Below, in pieces: positions 12,621 to 24,284 of a stretch of 64,000 bases of DNA. A model generated the notes under the pieces. That model was not told where the DNA came from. It worked only from the letters and a program-made list of their open reading frames with translations, and ran no database searches. The first letter of the stretch is position 1. The number at the start of each line of letters is the position of its first letter. The position numbers and the translations under genes are program-made. Source of the stretch: Sodiomyces alkalinus F11. Lineage: Eukaryota; Ascomycota; Sordariomycetes; Glomerellales; Plectosphaerellaceae. The stretch lies in assembly GCF_003711515.1 (NCBI RefSeq), contig NW_021167079.1:2583755-2647754 (forward strand). Reading direction: 5' to 3'.

Positions 12621-13502
12621 TCAAGCCTTCCCCTTCCCCTTCTTCTTCTTCCCGCCCTTCTCCTTCTCCTCCAGAGCACCGGCAGGTCCACCGGGTCCTC
12701 CCATTATGGCAGCCATGGGATCACCCTGCATCTCCTTCATGATATCCTTGAACAGATTCTCGCTCACACCGCCACCGGACATAGCAGGGCTGATATACGG
12801 CACAAGCTCGGGAATCTTCCAACCGCGAGGCACGGCAGGGCGAGGCCAAGGTTTGCCGGGCGGGATGGCGGGGGGCACGCCCTGGATACGGGCGCGGAGG
12901 ACGAGGCTGTCCTCCTTGACGGGGTTGGCGCGGAGGTGCTCGGCGACGAGGAGGTACAGGTGGTGCTTGTTCTCGACGGGACGGGTCGGGGCGGCGGCGG
13001 GGCTGCGGCCCTTGGCGGCGTCGGAAGGGATGCGCACCTTGACGCGGCCCGGGTTGCCCCAGTCCTTGGGGTGGGACTTGGCTGGTTCGAAGAGCGTGGG
13101 GAGGCGGAGGGCGGCGCAGGCGTTGACGATCTCCCGCGCGAGGGGGTTGCGGACGGCTAGGTGGGAGGCTACGCGGCGGCCCTCGGCGCGGGTGCGCGTG
13201 GCGTCGAAGTAGACCGGGTAGAGGCAGTGGTAGTCGGCGTATTGCTTCGCGTCGGTGGTGGTGTGGAAGTTGCCGTCTTGTGGTTGTTGTTGTTGTTGTT
13301 GTTGTTGCTGCTGGCCGGGTGCACGGGAGGAGGAAGCGGAGGGGGCGGACCCGACGTTGGATTGGGATGGGGTGACGGTCTTTGGATCTACCACGCGGCG
13401 GCGGATAATGTCTGTATCGGCAAAGTCTTCGATGTCGGCTTCGGAGGGGTCAGAGGGTTCGAGGTCCGAATCGGACACTTCTTCTATCCGGGCGTGGGAC
13501 AT
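12621..13502 (-). CDS. sec65: Signal recognition particle subunit SEC65 (SRP19 homologue)
   Basis: A single exon encodes 293 residues. SEC65/SRP19 binds the S-domain of SRP RNA so that SRP54 can load, and thus serves co-translational targeting to the endoplasmic reticulum. The SRP19 core lies at about residues 88-225: YHCLYPVYFDATRTRAEGRR, then NPLAREIVNACAALRLPTLFEP, PGRVKVRIP and a KHHLYLLVAEHLRANP helix. The N-terminus is acidic with a polyQ run (ten Gln, CAA codons, about 13283-13312). The C-terminus has a PMAAIMGGPGG stretch and a lysine-rich tail KKKKGKGKA, as in other fungal SEC65 proteins. The ATG at 13502 is the first in-frame Met of the frame and begins MSHARIEEVSDSD. Confidence 0.94.
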   Translation of the reverse strand: MSHARIEEVSDSDLEPSDPSEADIEDFADTDIIRRRVVDPKTVTPSQSNVGSAPSASSSRAPGQQQQQQQQQQPQDGNFHTTTDAKQYADYHCLYPVYFDATRTRAEGRRVASHLAVRNPLAREIVNACAALRLPTLFEPAKSHPKDWGNPGRVKVRIPSDAAKGRSPAAAPTRPVENKHHLYLLVAEHLRANPVKEDSLVLRARIQGVPPAIPPGKPWPRPAVPRGWKIPELVPYISPAMSGGGVSENLFKDIMKEMQGDPMAAIMGGPGGPAGALEEKEKGGKKKKGKGKA

Positions 13503-14271
13503 GGTGAGATGGCCGAGCGAGCGACGTATCGACGTGTGGAGATAGTGTTTGCGGTAATAGTAGATGGTAAAGTCGAGATCTCTTTACGGAGAGAGCACCT
13601 TTATTCTGGAAGAGGTAGGGGCGGAGGTGAAATTGGACGGTGGTGATGATGATGAGGCTCTGTCGGTTGCTTGTGAAGGTGTTTTCGATTTCCCAGTTGT
13701 GACCGACGTGGGGTTCAAAGGATGGAGCAGGTACGTACAATGTATACAATGTACTTTGTGAAATGTCCCTAAGGTACCTTAGTCAGATGGTGAAAAGCGG
13801 GACACGAATAAACCCCTACCGTTTTGGGTTAGTTCCTCCGGGGATGTGGATCTCGACAATCCTGGGGGTCTATAGTACGTACCGTAATGTACCTCAGTAT
13901 CTGGACTCTATCGCCAAAGTGAATCTCACATCTCCCCTACGGGAGTTCAATCTTTTCCATCTTTGAGAAGCAGGTCCCTTGATACATTCATTCACATGAT
14001 ATTCGGACCATCGAATTGTTCTCTAAGGTCATATTTTTGGATTTTATTCCTCCGAGAGCCTTGAACACCCATCTCGCAGTCTCCGTCTCTCCTTCTCTCC
14101 TCTCGCTGGTTATTTGGCCACCATCTATCTCACTTCGCAGACCAATCTTTTCAAGCCTCAATGGCTCTCCTAATCATTCTCAAGAGAGAAAATCCAAGAC
14201 CTTCGGGGAGGACACCTATATAAAGCATATCCTGTGTCCCATGGCCATCTCATCGATAATATTTTATCAAT
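13503..14271. other. Upstream region of SEC65 and 3' flank of the CCCH gene
   Basis: No gene is seen. A GGTACCTTAG-type palindromic motif lies at about 13768-13785, one of many in this window. Confidence 0.5.
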
Positions 14272-16338
14272 CTAGTTATCTTTGATGTTTCTGTTCTTGA
14301 AGCTCGTGTCGGGAGGGTGATCTGCCACTCGAAATTTGCAGTACGGATGCACGCAAACGCCGTCTTTGACGCTGGGACACTGCAGTTTTCATCAGCCATT
14401 ATTCTGAACGGTCAAAAAGAAAGGAAGAAGAAAAAATAAAAAGGAAGAAAAAAAGAGAGAGAAAAAGAGAGAGAAAAGAAAAAAAAGGGGGCAAAAAGAA
14501 TACTAACATGATGGCCATAAATGCAGGAATCGAGGTCACAGTTCTGTCTCTTGCCGCAAGGATTGAACCGCGCAAGCAGAGCCAGAGCCTTGAGCTCCTC
14601 ATCGCTCACTCTATACCTGTGCTCGAAAGAACAGTCATTGCCCTTGCCGCAGTAGCCCCTCAGGTAGTGGATGTTGCATAACCTCTCCTTTCTCTTCTTT
14701 ATGGCGTCCACGACCACCGGGTTCGCCACGATGGGCTCATCTAGCCCGCGACGTCCGGGATTCCAAGCAGCAGCAGACGTCTCGGGACCGTCCACCTGTG
14801 CGCTTTTTCGGCCCTGCGCAGCTGCAGCCGCAGCCGCAGCCGCAGCCGCATTCTTGTGGACCAACGGGAGGAATATCTGCGGGGGCGGGCTAGCGCTGGT
14901 GCTGATGCTGGTGCTGGCGTTGACATTGGCGTTGGCCGTGATGCCTGCCCACGATGACGGTGTCATGGGACTACTCGTCGGCCCGGCGGCGGCGACAGCT
15001 GATCCATGGAAAAGAGCTGCGTTCGTAGGTGATGCGGGCCCGTGGTCGAACGGACTCGGTCGTCGAGAGACCGGCCTTCCATCAACCAGCTTGTCAAGGA
15101 GCTTATCCTTTCGAAACAGGGTGTCGATCTGGATCATGTTGACCCCGGTGTTGCGCAGTTCACGCACCGCCGGAACACCCTCGATGACCGTGACGCGGTT
15201 CCGGGCATCTCCATCGTTGAGTATCTCGTCCAGGAACGGCGCATATCCCGAGTCGTGGGAGATTCCTAACAAAATCTGCTTGCAGTTATGATTGCGCAAA
15301 TTCCACCTGGTGGCCTCTGTTTAATTTAATTTTTTTTTTTTTACATCTCAGTCAGCCGGCCGATCCATCCACAAGTCCCATACTCCTGGCACGACGGGGC
15401 CGTCAATGATATGTACCTTTGATTTTCGAGTCGGCTCGTTCTTTTCCTTGTCCAACATCGACAAAGTCGAATGACGCCTTGGCCTGCGTGAAGCCCAGCG
15501 TAAAGTCCTTAAAGTCCGAATCCTTCTCAACGACGCCATGCCGCTGCATGGCCCTGCTGAGCCCGTTAAGGTTAGCATAGACTTTGGCAATAACTTCAAC
15601 GTCGTCGGCCGGCTTTCCGCAAAGCCCTGCTATCTCGGCACGCAGGGCATAGGCCGCTTTCTTTCCTCCTTCTATCCCCTGACGAAGGAATTCTCCCAGA
15701 AACTAGGACGTATCACACATCGTTAGTGTGGATCGAAGACTGGGACGGGTGTGAGACGAAGGAGACGACGAAGGAGACAACAAAGGGATACAGGGCTGAA
15801 CTGGGAGGGCGGGCAGACGTACCATAAGGCCATCGCCATCAATAAGCACCAAGACGTAAAGATTTCGGTTCTAGGGGAGAAGTTAGCCATCGGAAGTTCC
15901 AATATCCCCCGCACTCTCACCAAGGACGAGTCTTTCACCTTTAAACTGGCGTTGGTTTCGGTAATATCTATTAGATGATGCTGGAGCTCTCTCCTCGAAT
16001 TTTTGGCATCCTCTAAATCAAACTGCGTCTCGTTTAGTTGCTGGACAAGCTCTGTGTTCTTCTCGCGGAGTGTCCTCTCGACGCTTTCGCAATAGAGAAG
16101 GAGGTCCTGTCACCGGTCATCAGTCACCAGTCGTCAGTCCGCATCCGCATCAGTCTGCTCTGTTGGAAGGAGAAGGGAACGGGCGAGAGCAAGAGAGAAA
16201 TGAACGAAATAAAGAGTACCAAATCGTGGTATATAGCCTTACGCTTACCTTGATCAACTCATCGCTCGAGACTCGCTGGATCTGGAGGCTCTGATATCGC
16301 GAAACAAAATCCATGATTTCTTGGCTTAGGGACGCCAT
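14272..16338 (-). CDS. Coiled-coil, NYN/PIN-like domain and tandem CCCH zinc-finger protein
   Basis: Six exons (16249-16338, 15939-16106, 15823-15870, 15417-15702, 14508-15316, 14272-14379) give 502 residues; all introns are GT-AG. Residues 1-86 form a coiled coil. Residues 87-250 look like a Rossmann-type nuclease fold of the NYN/PIN kind: NLYVLVLIDGDGLM (D97, D99), DVGQGKERADSKI (D184, D193), KQILLGISHDSGYAPF (D219). A low-complexity linker with polyAla follows. C-terminal fingers are C-x8-C-x5-C-x3-H at 411-430 and C-x5-C-x4-C-x3-H at 451-466, plus a Cys-rich ending across the last intron. Related fungal proteins are usually annotated only as CCCH-type DNA-binding proteins. The combination of a possible metal-dependent RNase with CCCH fingers resembles animal Regnase (ZC3H12); that analogy is inference. 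Gene structure is well supported by continuous reading across every junction. Confidence 0.88.
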
Positions 16339-18000
16339 TTTTAGTGCACGTGAAATTGTTCCGCCTGGCAAAGAGTGGGCATGAAGGAGGAAGGATGTGA
16401 CGATAGCCACCTGACTGCTTTAGCAGGAAAGATGGGGTGCTTGGAGCTTGCTAGACGGGATAGGATAGGTCTCTTATATATTTCGGCTGGTTGTGTTGCC
16501 ACGAGTTTTGGCTGTTCTATCCCACCAACACATCGAGAGCTGGTAAGCACTTTAACTGCAGCATCGCTGGAGGGTTGTTTATAAATAAGTGAAAAATCAT
16601 AAATGGAAGAAAGAGAGCTAAATTAAAATAAAAAGAGACTCTACTATTGACGAGTTATCTGGGTATGACTAGGCCAGGTCCCCCGGCCTTGGTCCTCTCC
16701 ATTCCCGTACTCTGCGGTAGCTGAGGAAGGAAAGGAGAATGAGGATTGTCCATCGGTAAAACCAGCACAGCAAATAGCAAACAGGACAATGGCATATGGT
16801 CAGGAGACAGGGGAACAGGGGGCCGAGAACATTATTTGTCCCTGTGAAATCCTATTTCTGCTCAGTGAGCCCAGCTTGTACAATCACAGGCAACTCATAT
16901 TAAGGAAGAACTATATAGTCTGGGTCCTTTTGACCTTTGCGCAGTTGCAGCTTCGTTGTCATAGTACTGGCTTTGTCGAGATGCTCTAGAGTTCCCAGTG
17001 GAAGACAAATAACCACAAGGATGGGAGTCCAATAAATACAGAAAATTCCTTACGAAGAGGGTATAAACGCGAAATACTGAATAATTCGAATTATACCGTG
17101 TGAGGAGGAGTTGTCAAATATGTAAAGGTCAGTAAGATACCTTAAGGTAGGTAACGACAAGTTGTGTTGGTTGAACTTTGACTGAGGTCATGGGTAAGGT
17201 ATTTATTTGCGAGGGTCAGCTTTGGTTGCACAGAGTACAATACCTCCCACAACTGCAGGCACCCCAAGTAGTCGTCCAAACAGTGTGACCGATCTGAAAG
17301 CTAATCAACCACCACCACCACCGCCACCACCACCACCACTTTGCTAGCTTTCCGCCAGGGCAAAGCCAATTCCATAAAGTCACCTACTCTCCAACGCCGG
17401 CCGACTCGAGCTAGTTGCGACGACAGTCTACAACCGTCTAACATCCCATCTCAAACAGTGGACTCATATGCTTGATTCCCAATCCCACCAGGGTGCAGCT
17501 GCACCTGATAAGAAAAGAAAAAAAAAAGTCGTCGACAAAGCCTTGATTAAAATCTTTAAGTACTCAACGCCTACTCCCTTGGATGTGTTTCCCTCTGCTG
17601 GCGCCGACATGATGGGGGCTCTGCTGGCCCACCGTCGCTGACATGCAATGATAAAACTCATTCCTCCCCCCAATCTTAGATCAAACTTCAACTCTTCTCT
17701 GTTTGTTGCCCAGTGCCTTGTTTTCAGGCGCCCCCAGAAAAATCCACCTCATTAGGGAGAAATGACAGGAAAGAAATGTGGAAAAAGGGGAGGGAGAAAA
17801 AAAAAACAAGAAGACGTAATGTAATCGTACAATTACCAAAAAAACATGTATCCGTGTCCCAAGACGCCGTGCTCACTCACTGTCGTCTCTGTTTCTCTCT
17901 CTCTCCCGTCCGCAGGTAGGTCGACGTTCAGTTGTCTCTTTGTTCCTTTCATATGTACTGACAACCCGCCAGCTGAGTATCATCGTATCGTCACGGCTCC
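16339..18000. other. Intergenic region between the CCCH gene and the GT34 gene
   Basis: No gene is recognised. It has a moderately AT-rich patch (16580-16640), a CCACCACCA-type repeat at about 17308-17340, and short frames without family resemblance. Confidence 0.5.
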
Positions 18001-19383
18001 TCAAGACGACTTCTTCTGGTCGGCTCCCAGCCACGATGGGGCATTCTCCCACTTCTCGCTGTTCAGCTCGTCTTCCGTCCAGTAGAACTCGTCCTTCTCC
18101 GCAAGGATCTGCCTGTGGAACGCCTCGAGGAAGGCGCCGGGGATCTGCTGGCCGATGGCGATCTTGATCAAATCACTCTTGCCCGACCAGAGGTGCTTGA
18201 CGAAGGTGCCTACGCATTCCGAACGGTCCTCGGGGAACCCGTTCGCCTCGGAGCACGGCAGCTCCTTGACACTGTCCTTGTAGTCGTACCGGATGAAGTT
18301 GCCGAAGCCGCCCTGGTCCGACGGCCGACCGAACGCCACGGTGCGGTAGTCGACGCAGTCCGGGTGCTTGCCGCCGTCGTCGGCGCACACGGCCCAGTCG
18401 TCCATCATGTTGAAAGTCACGGGGTGGTTCTGCGCGATGACGAAACCCGTGTTGTCGTACAGCTTGCCCTTCTTATCCCTGTTATGCTCGGCCTTGGGGT
18501 CGATCGAGAGAGAGACCAGGTCCTTCTTGGCGTCGATATCCCAGTAGTTTAGGAGCCACTCTACGGGGAGGTCCATGTGGTTGAAGATGGCGTCCGAGTC
18601 CATGTACACACACGTCTCGTGCTTCTCCAGCATCTTTCGGATGATGAACGGCTTCTTCCACGAAGCGCGTCGGTCCTGGAAATCGCCCGTCTTGACGTAG
18701 TAGTATTTATACCCGTGGATCTTGGCTGTAGCATGTGTTAGTTTCTTTCTTTCTTTTTTTTCTGGGGGGGTTTCCCTCCCATTCTCCAAGTTGAAGAACA
18801 GAGATAGACGAACCAAAGAGCCAGTGCTGCAAAACACCAAGCGACAAGCCATGAATCTCCTCAGGCTTCTCCCAAGTCAGGACCTTCCTGCCGAAAATCT
18901 GACCCGGTTCGTCGAAAGGCCGGCTGTCCAGGTCGAAGATGCAAAGATTCTTGCCCAAGGGCTTGGTCCACCGCTTCTTCGCTCCCTCGGGGAACTTCCA
19001 CTCGAAAGCGCCATACGGCTTGTATTTGGGAGTATCGAGCTTGACAGACGGGGGGGAGATCTTCTCGATGAAGAAGTTGCGCATTTCTTGCTGGGGATCC
19101 GTCGTGCCGTCGCTTAACTGGGAGCCGCTGCCAGCATGTCCGTTGGATCTGCCGGGACCGAACGCGTCAGCCGAGCTTGGATTGAAAACACACAGGGAAA
19201 GAAAGACATCCGGAAGGGGTAGTATGGGCGGTAGTAGGAATGATTCAGGGAGAGGACCTACAAGGATGGGAAACCCCACGAATCGATGCGGTTGTGGGCA
19301 AGGCCAAGGAAGAGGACGATGAGCACGAGGGAGGCGACGAGCAGGGCCGCCGCCTTATTCGACCTCAGCAAGCCGGGAATCAT
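18001..19383 (-). CDS. GT34 family alpha-glycosyltransferase (GMA12/MNN10 type), Golgi type II membrane protein
   Basis: Three exons (19262-19383, 18814-19148, 18001-18725) give 393 residues. The N-terminus has a short basic tail and one hydrophobic segment (about residues 11-29), typical of a Golgi signal anchor. A stem region follows, then the catalytic domain with LCIFDLDSRPFDEPGQ, LQHWLFAKIHGYKYYYVKTG, the metal- and sugar-nucleotide-binding DSD at 195-197 within CVYMDSDAIFNH, and DNTGFVIAQNHP. This is the GMA12/MNN10 galactosyl/mannosyltransferase family, which acts in N-glycan or O-glycan outer-chain synthesis; the exact sugar cannot be told from sequence. Intron 1 is placed at 19149-19261 (GTAGGT...CAG, branch CTGAC). 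An alternative donor nine bases upstream (GTTTCC) would remove three residues (Phe-Pro-Ser) near residue 39 and change one. Confidence 0.92.
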
Positions 19384-21072
19384 GATTCAACCCAGTCGAA
19401 GCCAATCAATGTTGTGGTGGTGGTATGGCGTGGTTGAGACGTCGCGGTGGAGAAGAGGATGGGCGGGCAAGCCGAAATCCAGTCGTCTTTTCAATGAGGC
19501 CGGAATAACGAAAATACAGGATGTGTATGCTTAATGAATGGAGTTGAGCGTTGCAGGTAAGGGAACACTAAATCTGAAAATCGTGTTTTGGGCCAAGAGA
19601 GTGAACGAAGCGGGAAGCCAGGAAGGATTAGTGAGAGAATCCCTAAGAATTAATGGAGAGATAAAAAAGACGAAGTCGACAAGCCGGCGAACGTAAACTC
19701 TCCCGTCTCAAAATGCCGGCCTGCTATGCGTGACGCTCAAACGTCTCGCCCTCGAGTATCTATCACTGATGGGGCGAGATGGTTGGGAAGAAAGGCGAGG
19801 GGGGTTGAATCAGAGAGAGAATGAACAACAGAAAGGGAGTGGAGGGAACACACGGGAAAGAGATGATATGGAAGAGGAATGGTCGCTGAATTGCCCCTTC
19901 TCCCTTAGTCCAGATATGCAGGAGGGACGATCTTGGGTGTACGGGTACGGAGTACTTTTTTTTTTTCGTCGGCTTTAAAATTACGAAATGCGAGCTTGAC
20001 TCGCCCAGCCGGACGGTTGTATTGGAACGTTGGGCCTGGGTCCGACCCAGATTTTGCCCAGGAACCTGGGCTTTTGTGGCCAGATCGGTAGGAGGTGGGG
20101 ATTAGGTACGTACGAAGGTACAAATACCTTAGGTACGCAAAAAGGGGCGAAAAGGGGCGAAAAGGGGGAGGAGGTCAAGTTACAGTACAACGTACCTTAT
20201 TAGGGTACAACGGCCCCTGATATGTTCCTGATGTGGCGCATTACCGGCCAAGTCTTGTGCCACGCCGTTGAAAATGAAGCCGTTTTTAACTTGTTCAAAA
20301 TTCCTCGTCTCTGGTTCTCCGACCAGTCCATGTCGCATCGCTCTGCCTTGGTTCAAAACAAACCAAAACCAATCATAACAAAAATAACACAAAATAAAAC
20401 GGAAACGAAAAAGGGGTTGACAGGCTTTGCCTAACATCTTCTCCAGCGAATCAGCGACACATGTTCAACTGATCCAATCCTTGCGCTAGTCTTTATTCAG
20501 TTTAGTGTAAAATTTCCGCCACGGATCATGTCCAAGAATCCAAGAACCCCCCTTCTTCAGCCATTCTGCCTGCGTTGTACCAAGATGAAGCGGCTCAAAA
20601 GACTGTGACACAAATACCAAATACAACAAGCATTTGGCTCATCTTTTAGGCTGTATCTCTGTGTTCATACGCCTGGGGGAAAGAATCGAAAACTACAGTC
20701 ACAATTCAATCGGCACCTGGCAATAAAACATGCAAACTTGAAGTATCCTGTTGCGGAATGTGCGTGTACGAAGTATGTGCGAAATGGTAAGGTAAGGTAA
20801 GGTACCTTATACGGTGTACGAAGTACCCTTGGTGTACATTCGTCAGAACACGCGTCACTCTCTCTGAAGATCTCGAACCCCTGAAGCAGCAGCCAGAATA
20901 TCGCATCGCCCGCTTATTGCTCATTCCCATCCCATTTCCCCCATCCTTTCCTGCCTTCGAACGCCAGAGACGAAGAGACATCCAATGTCCCTTTTTTTAG
21001 TATAAAGAGAGAAGAAAAAAAGAAAAACAAAGAATGAATGAAGAAAGCAACAAATGGAATAGCGCTGATCCA
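19384..21072. other. Intergenic region between the GT34 gene and the Zn2Cys6 gene
   Basis: No gene is recognised. It carries TACGGAGTAC followed by a T-run at about 19939-19968, AAATACCTTAGGTACG at about 20120-20136, a threefold GGGGCGAAAA repeat near 20142-20167, and GGTAAGGTAAGGTACC at about 20788-20808. Confidence 0.5.
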
Positions 21073-23698
21073 CTATATCGATGCCGGATCGTACTGATTC
21101 ATCAAATTCCAGAAACTGTCCCCTCCAAAAGCACCCTCGAAAATGTCCGACGTCGGCTGCTGCGGCGTCGTCATAGCCTGGTGCGTAGTGGGCCCCGTCG
21201 GTGCTTCCCATGAAGACATCCCTTCCCGGAGTATACCCACGTCGTTATAGAGAATGTCCCCTATCGCGAACAACGGCGCCACGTTGCTGAAGTCGAAATT
21301 GGTCGACATCCCCCAGTCTGGAGTTGCCGTCGTCGGCCGGAACGTCGCGACCGAAGGTAGCGGGCCCGGCGTTTCCAACTTCACCGCCATGTCTCCCGCC
21401 GGCGACATACCGATTCCGTTGCCCAGTTGCAGAGGGGTGTTGTCCGTCGTCGACGGCCCCGTCATGGCGGAATCCCTCGAGGACCCGAGCGTGTCCGCCT
21501 CCCCGGACGATATGGACGTCTGCGAGATGGTCGACACACTGCGCGCCGGCGCCTGGTTATCGATGGCTTTCCTCAGCTTCGTGTAGATGGCCTGGAGCAC
21601 GCCCCTCGCCGCCTTGGCCAGCTTGTTCCTCTCCGACATGGCACTGAACCTCTCCATGGTCCACTGGAATTCCTGCAACGCTTTGGGCGCAAGGTTCAGA
21701 TTCTCCTTGGGGAAAAGGATATGGATGGACGCCATGAGCACAACGGCGTCAAAGCTTCCGAAAAAGAGTTGAAAACTATAATTTTCATTAGCACCGACGA
21801 GCCCCCGGGGGGGGGGGGGGGGGATAACGAGGAAAGGAAAAATGACATACTTCCTCCAAGACTTTGGATCCATGTCCTGGAACGCGTTCATCTGATTCTG
21901 TAGGCTCTCTATGCTCTCTCGGAGCGCCACCAACCTGCTCTCCCTGCGATGGAACACATAAGGCCGATGCAGGGCAATGAAGTTGAAGTGGTGACTCTGC
22001 GACAGGTAGGACCTGCAGCCCGGCAGCCACCAACAGTCGGGATGATTGTCCCATCGCGTGTCCGGGTTTTCCAGCCGGAAGTACGCCGGTATCTCGTCAG
22101 CGACCCTCTGAGCCAGTTCGTGCGCCCGGTTGACCTTGTCGTAATTCTTCGGACAGGGCCCATCCTGCTCGAGTTCCACCACCTGCACGAGTGGCGCCAT
22201 GAGATTGAACGAGGCAAGCTGTTTCGTCACCGGAGATGGGGGATCCCTTTCCTCGTCTCGTACGCTTAACGGCGTCCTGCGCCGGTCCTTTGGTATGGGG
22301 GCGTCTATCGGCAAGCTCGGCCGCGGCGCTCGCCAGTCGACGGTACCTGGTCGGCCTAGAACGACTGCGCAATGAAGGTCCCTGAGCAGTAGTGAATTGC
22401 GCTTGTAAGCCTAGGGTCGTGCTAACAAAAGAAAAAAAATACAAAAAAAGAATCGGCATTGTGACACGTACCACATCAATAGCACCATGTATAATCTCCT
22501 ACGGCTCTGAATGTGCCACTGATTCTCGAGCATATCTTCGAGGGAGTCACTTGCAGGTTTCGGATCCAGGCCGTCTCTGTGCATCCCCGTTTCTTGCGCA
22601 TCTTTAATGGCGCTTCCGATGGCATGCCACTAGAGAGTTGTGTCTGTCAGCAACGAATGCGAATGCGACTAGTAACACACTTGACGGCTCGTAGGGGAAA
22701 GGGGGTTTCATCATTACCGCATCCGCTACTTTCCCCATGTGCTTTAGAAAGTTGGCTCTCAAGAATGAGGCTTGCACAGCCACCAAAGTCATGTCGCGCT
22801 TGCCCAGTAATTGCATGATGGCGACTCCCGAGTCGCTGTAGTCCGTCGCAAGATCCTCAAAAGTCATGTTTCCGGCGTACTTCAGATGATCGAAGTACTC
22901 GTGCGGCTCTTCGGTAAGGGCCAGGAGCGCGGTCGCCAGGACTTGGAACATCAATGCCGGGTACATCCTCATGTCGGGCGACAGGCCCTGGGGCCCGGAG
23001 GAGGAGAGGACGCTGAAGGAGATGTTGTCCCAATCGGCCAGCTGCTGCATGAACACGTCCTCATCGAGGGCGTAGTAGTTGTGGTTGAACTCCCTCAGGT
23101 AGATGCGTATGAGCTTCTCCATGTAGCTCTTAGCCGGGAGCTGCCTGATCAGGGCCTTATACTTTTCCTTCGTGATGAGCACGTCGTCTCCGACCCCGGT
23201 GGACGACGCCGCGAGGCCGGATTCCCCGTTGGCATTTTCGATCCTCCTCAGAAACCCGAGGGTAGACCCGCTCGATTGGGAGTAACCCCAGTTGGCAGCT
23301 GCCGTAGAGAGGCTTTGGAAGGGCGGTAGCATGGGCCCATCGTGCTCGGATCGCCCCGCGTTCTTGATCGAAGTCTTCCCCAGTTCCTTGGCCGTCGGCG
23401 CACCGGTCTCGTATTGACAGGACGTCTCTTTGTTTCGCGATTTGCAGTTGCCGCAAGGTAGCTCTCGATCGCACTAGGCCGCGCACCAGTCAGGTTAGCT
23501 GGAGAGGAACCCCCGCTTCAGAGCCGTAGCCGTACGGGGGCGACAGACCTTCTGTTTCCTCCTGTGACACTCGGTGCACGATATGACTATGCGCCGGCGC
23601 TTTTTCGGTGGTCGGCGGTGATCCGGCGGCTCCTGAGGATCATCCCGTCTTGGGATTTCGGGTGAACCGTCGATGTCGTTTGGCGCGTCCGTCACCAT
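21073..23698 (-). CDS. Zn2Cys6 transcription factor with fungal-specific regulatory domain
   Basis: Five exons (23549-23698, 22718-23473, 22472-22629, 21851-22381, 21073-21775) give 765 residues. The zinc cluster is split by intron 1: CTECHRRKQK|CDRELPCGNC and a final Cys in NKETSC, fitting C-x2-C-x6-C-x5-C-x2-C-x8-C, preceded by a basic PPKKRRR stretch. The middle homology (fungal-specific TF) domain spans about residues 150-500 and includes RRRLYMVLLMWDLHCAVVLG across intron 3. The C-terminus is Ser/Thr/Pro-rich and probably activating. Such proteins are nuclear gene regulators; the target genes are unknown and no metabolic cluster adjoins. The start is the first in-frame ATG (MVTDAPNDIDG). 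Intron 4 contains a long G-run on the plus strand at 21806-21822. Confidence 0.92.
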
Positions 23699-24119
23699 TG
23701 GGGCGGCCAGTTCGGTGTGGTGGCAAGGCAGCTTGTGGAGATTGTCGAGTAAAGGAAGCGACCAATGAGGATTGCGTTGCGCGAACAAAATGAGACGAAG
23801 GGCACTTGGACGCGAAAGAGTTTATACTGTCAAAGGTAGGTAGTGATTGAAGGCGTGTAATAAGCGATAAAAAAGAGAGAAGGGGGTTTGCTGTCTTCGG
23901 TTCGGTGTGTGGTTCAGCGACGCCCACTACAGACAGTACAGTGCGTTAGAATCTTGGAGATAAAGTCGCTGACGATGCAATTCGCTTTTGTCCTCCCACC
24001 CTACTGCTTTGATGTTATCGGAAAATGCCGAAGGCATATTACAGAGGTGGGGGAGTTTATCGGGCGTGCAGTAATTACGAGCACCGCCCTATTATTAACT
24101 CCCTTACGAAGCAAGCTAG
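23699..24119. other. Upstream region of the Zn2Cys6 gene, up to the transposon insertion
   Basis: This is the presumed promoter and leader of the Zn2Cys6 gene. GC content is normal up to about 24040, next to the AT-rich element. No gene is seen. Confidence 0.5.
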
Positions 24120-24121
24120 TA

Positions 24122-24220
24122 CCCGTGCCACGCCCCACTTATATTAGTTCGTTAGAACTCACTAGCCTATAAGCTAGTGCTAGAGAGTTATATCGCTAGG
24201 ATAGTTAAATCGCTACTTTT
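24122..24220 (+). repeat. Left terminal inverted repeat of the Fot1/pogo-type element
   Basis: It begins CCCGTGCCACGCCCCACTTA and matches the reverse complement of 25797-25895 with few differences. Most of these are C/T or G/A transitions, as expected from RIP after insertion. Confidence 0.93.
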
Positions 24221-24284
24221 TAGAAGCTATTTATAATAACCGCGTTTTTATCTATACTAATAACCTATTTTAACCTTTTTTAAT

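Noticed and set aside
20850..20900. B-box-like GGTTCGAGATC on the minus strand
   Set aside because: The T stem does not pair and no acceptor or D arm is found, so it is not a tRNA.
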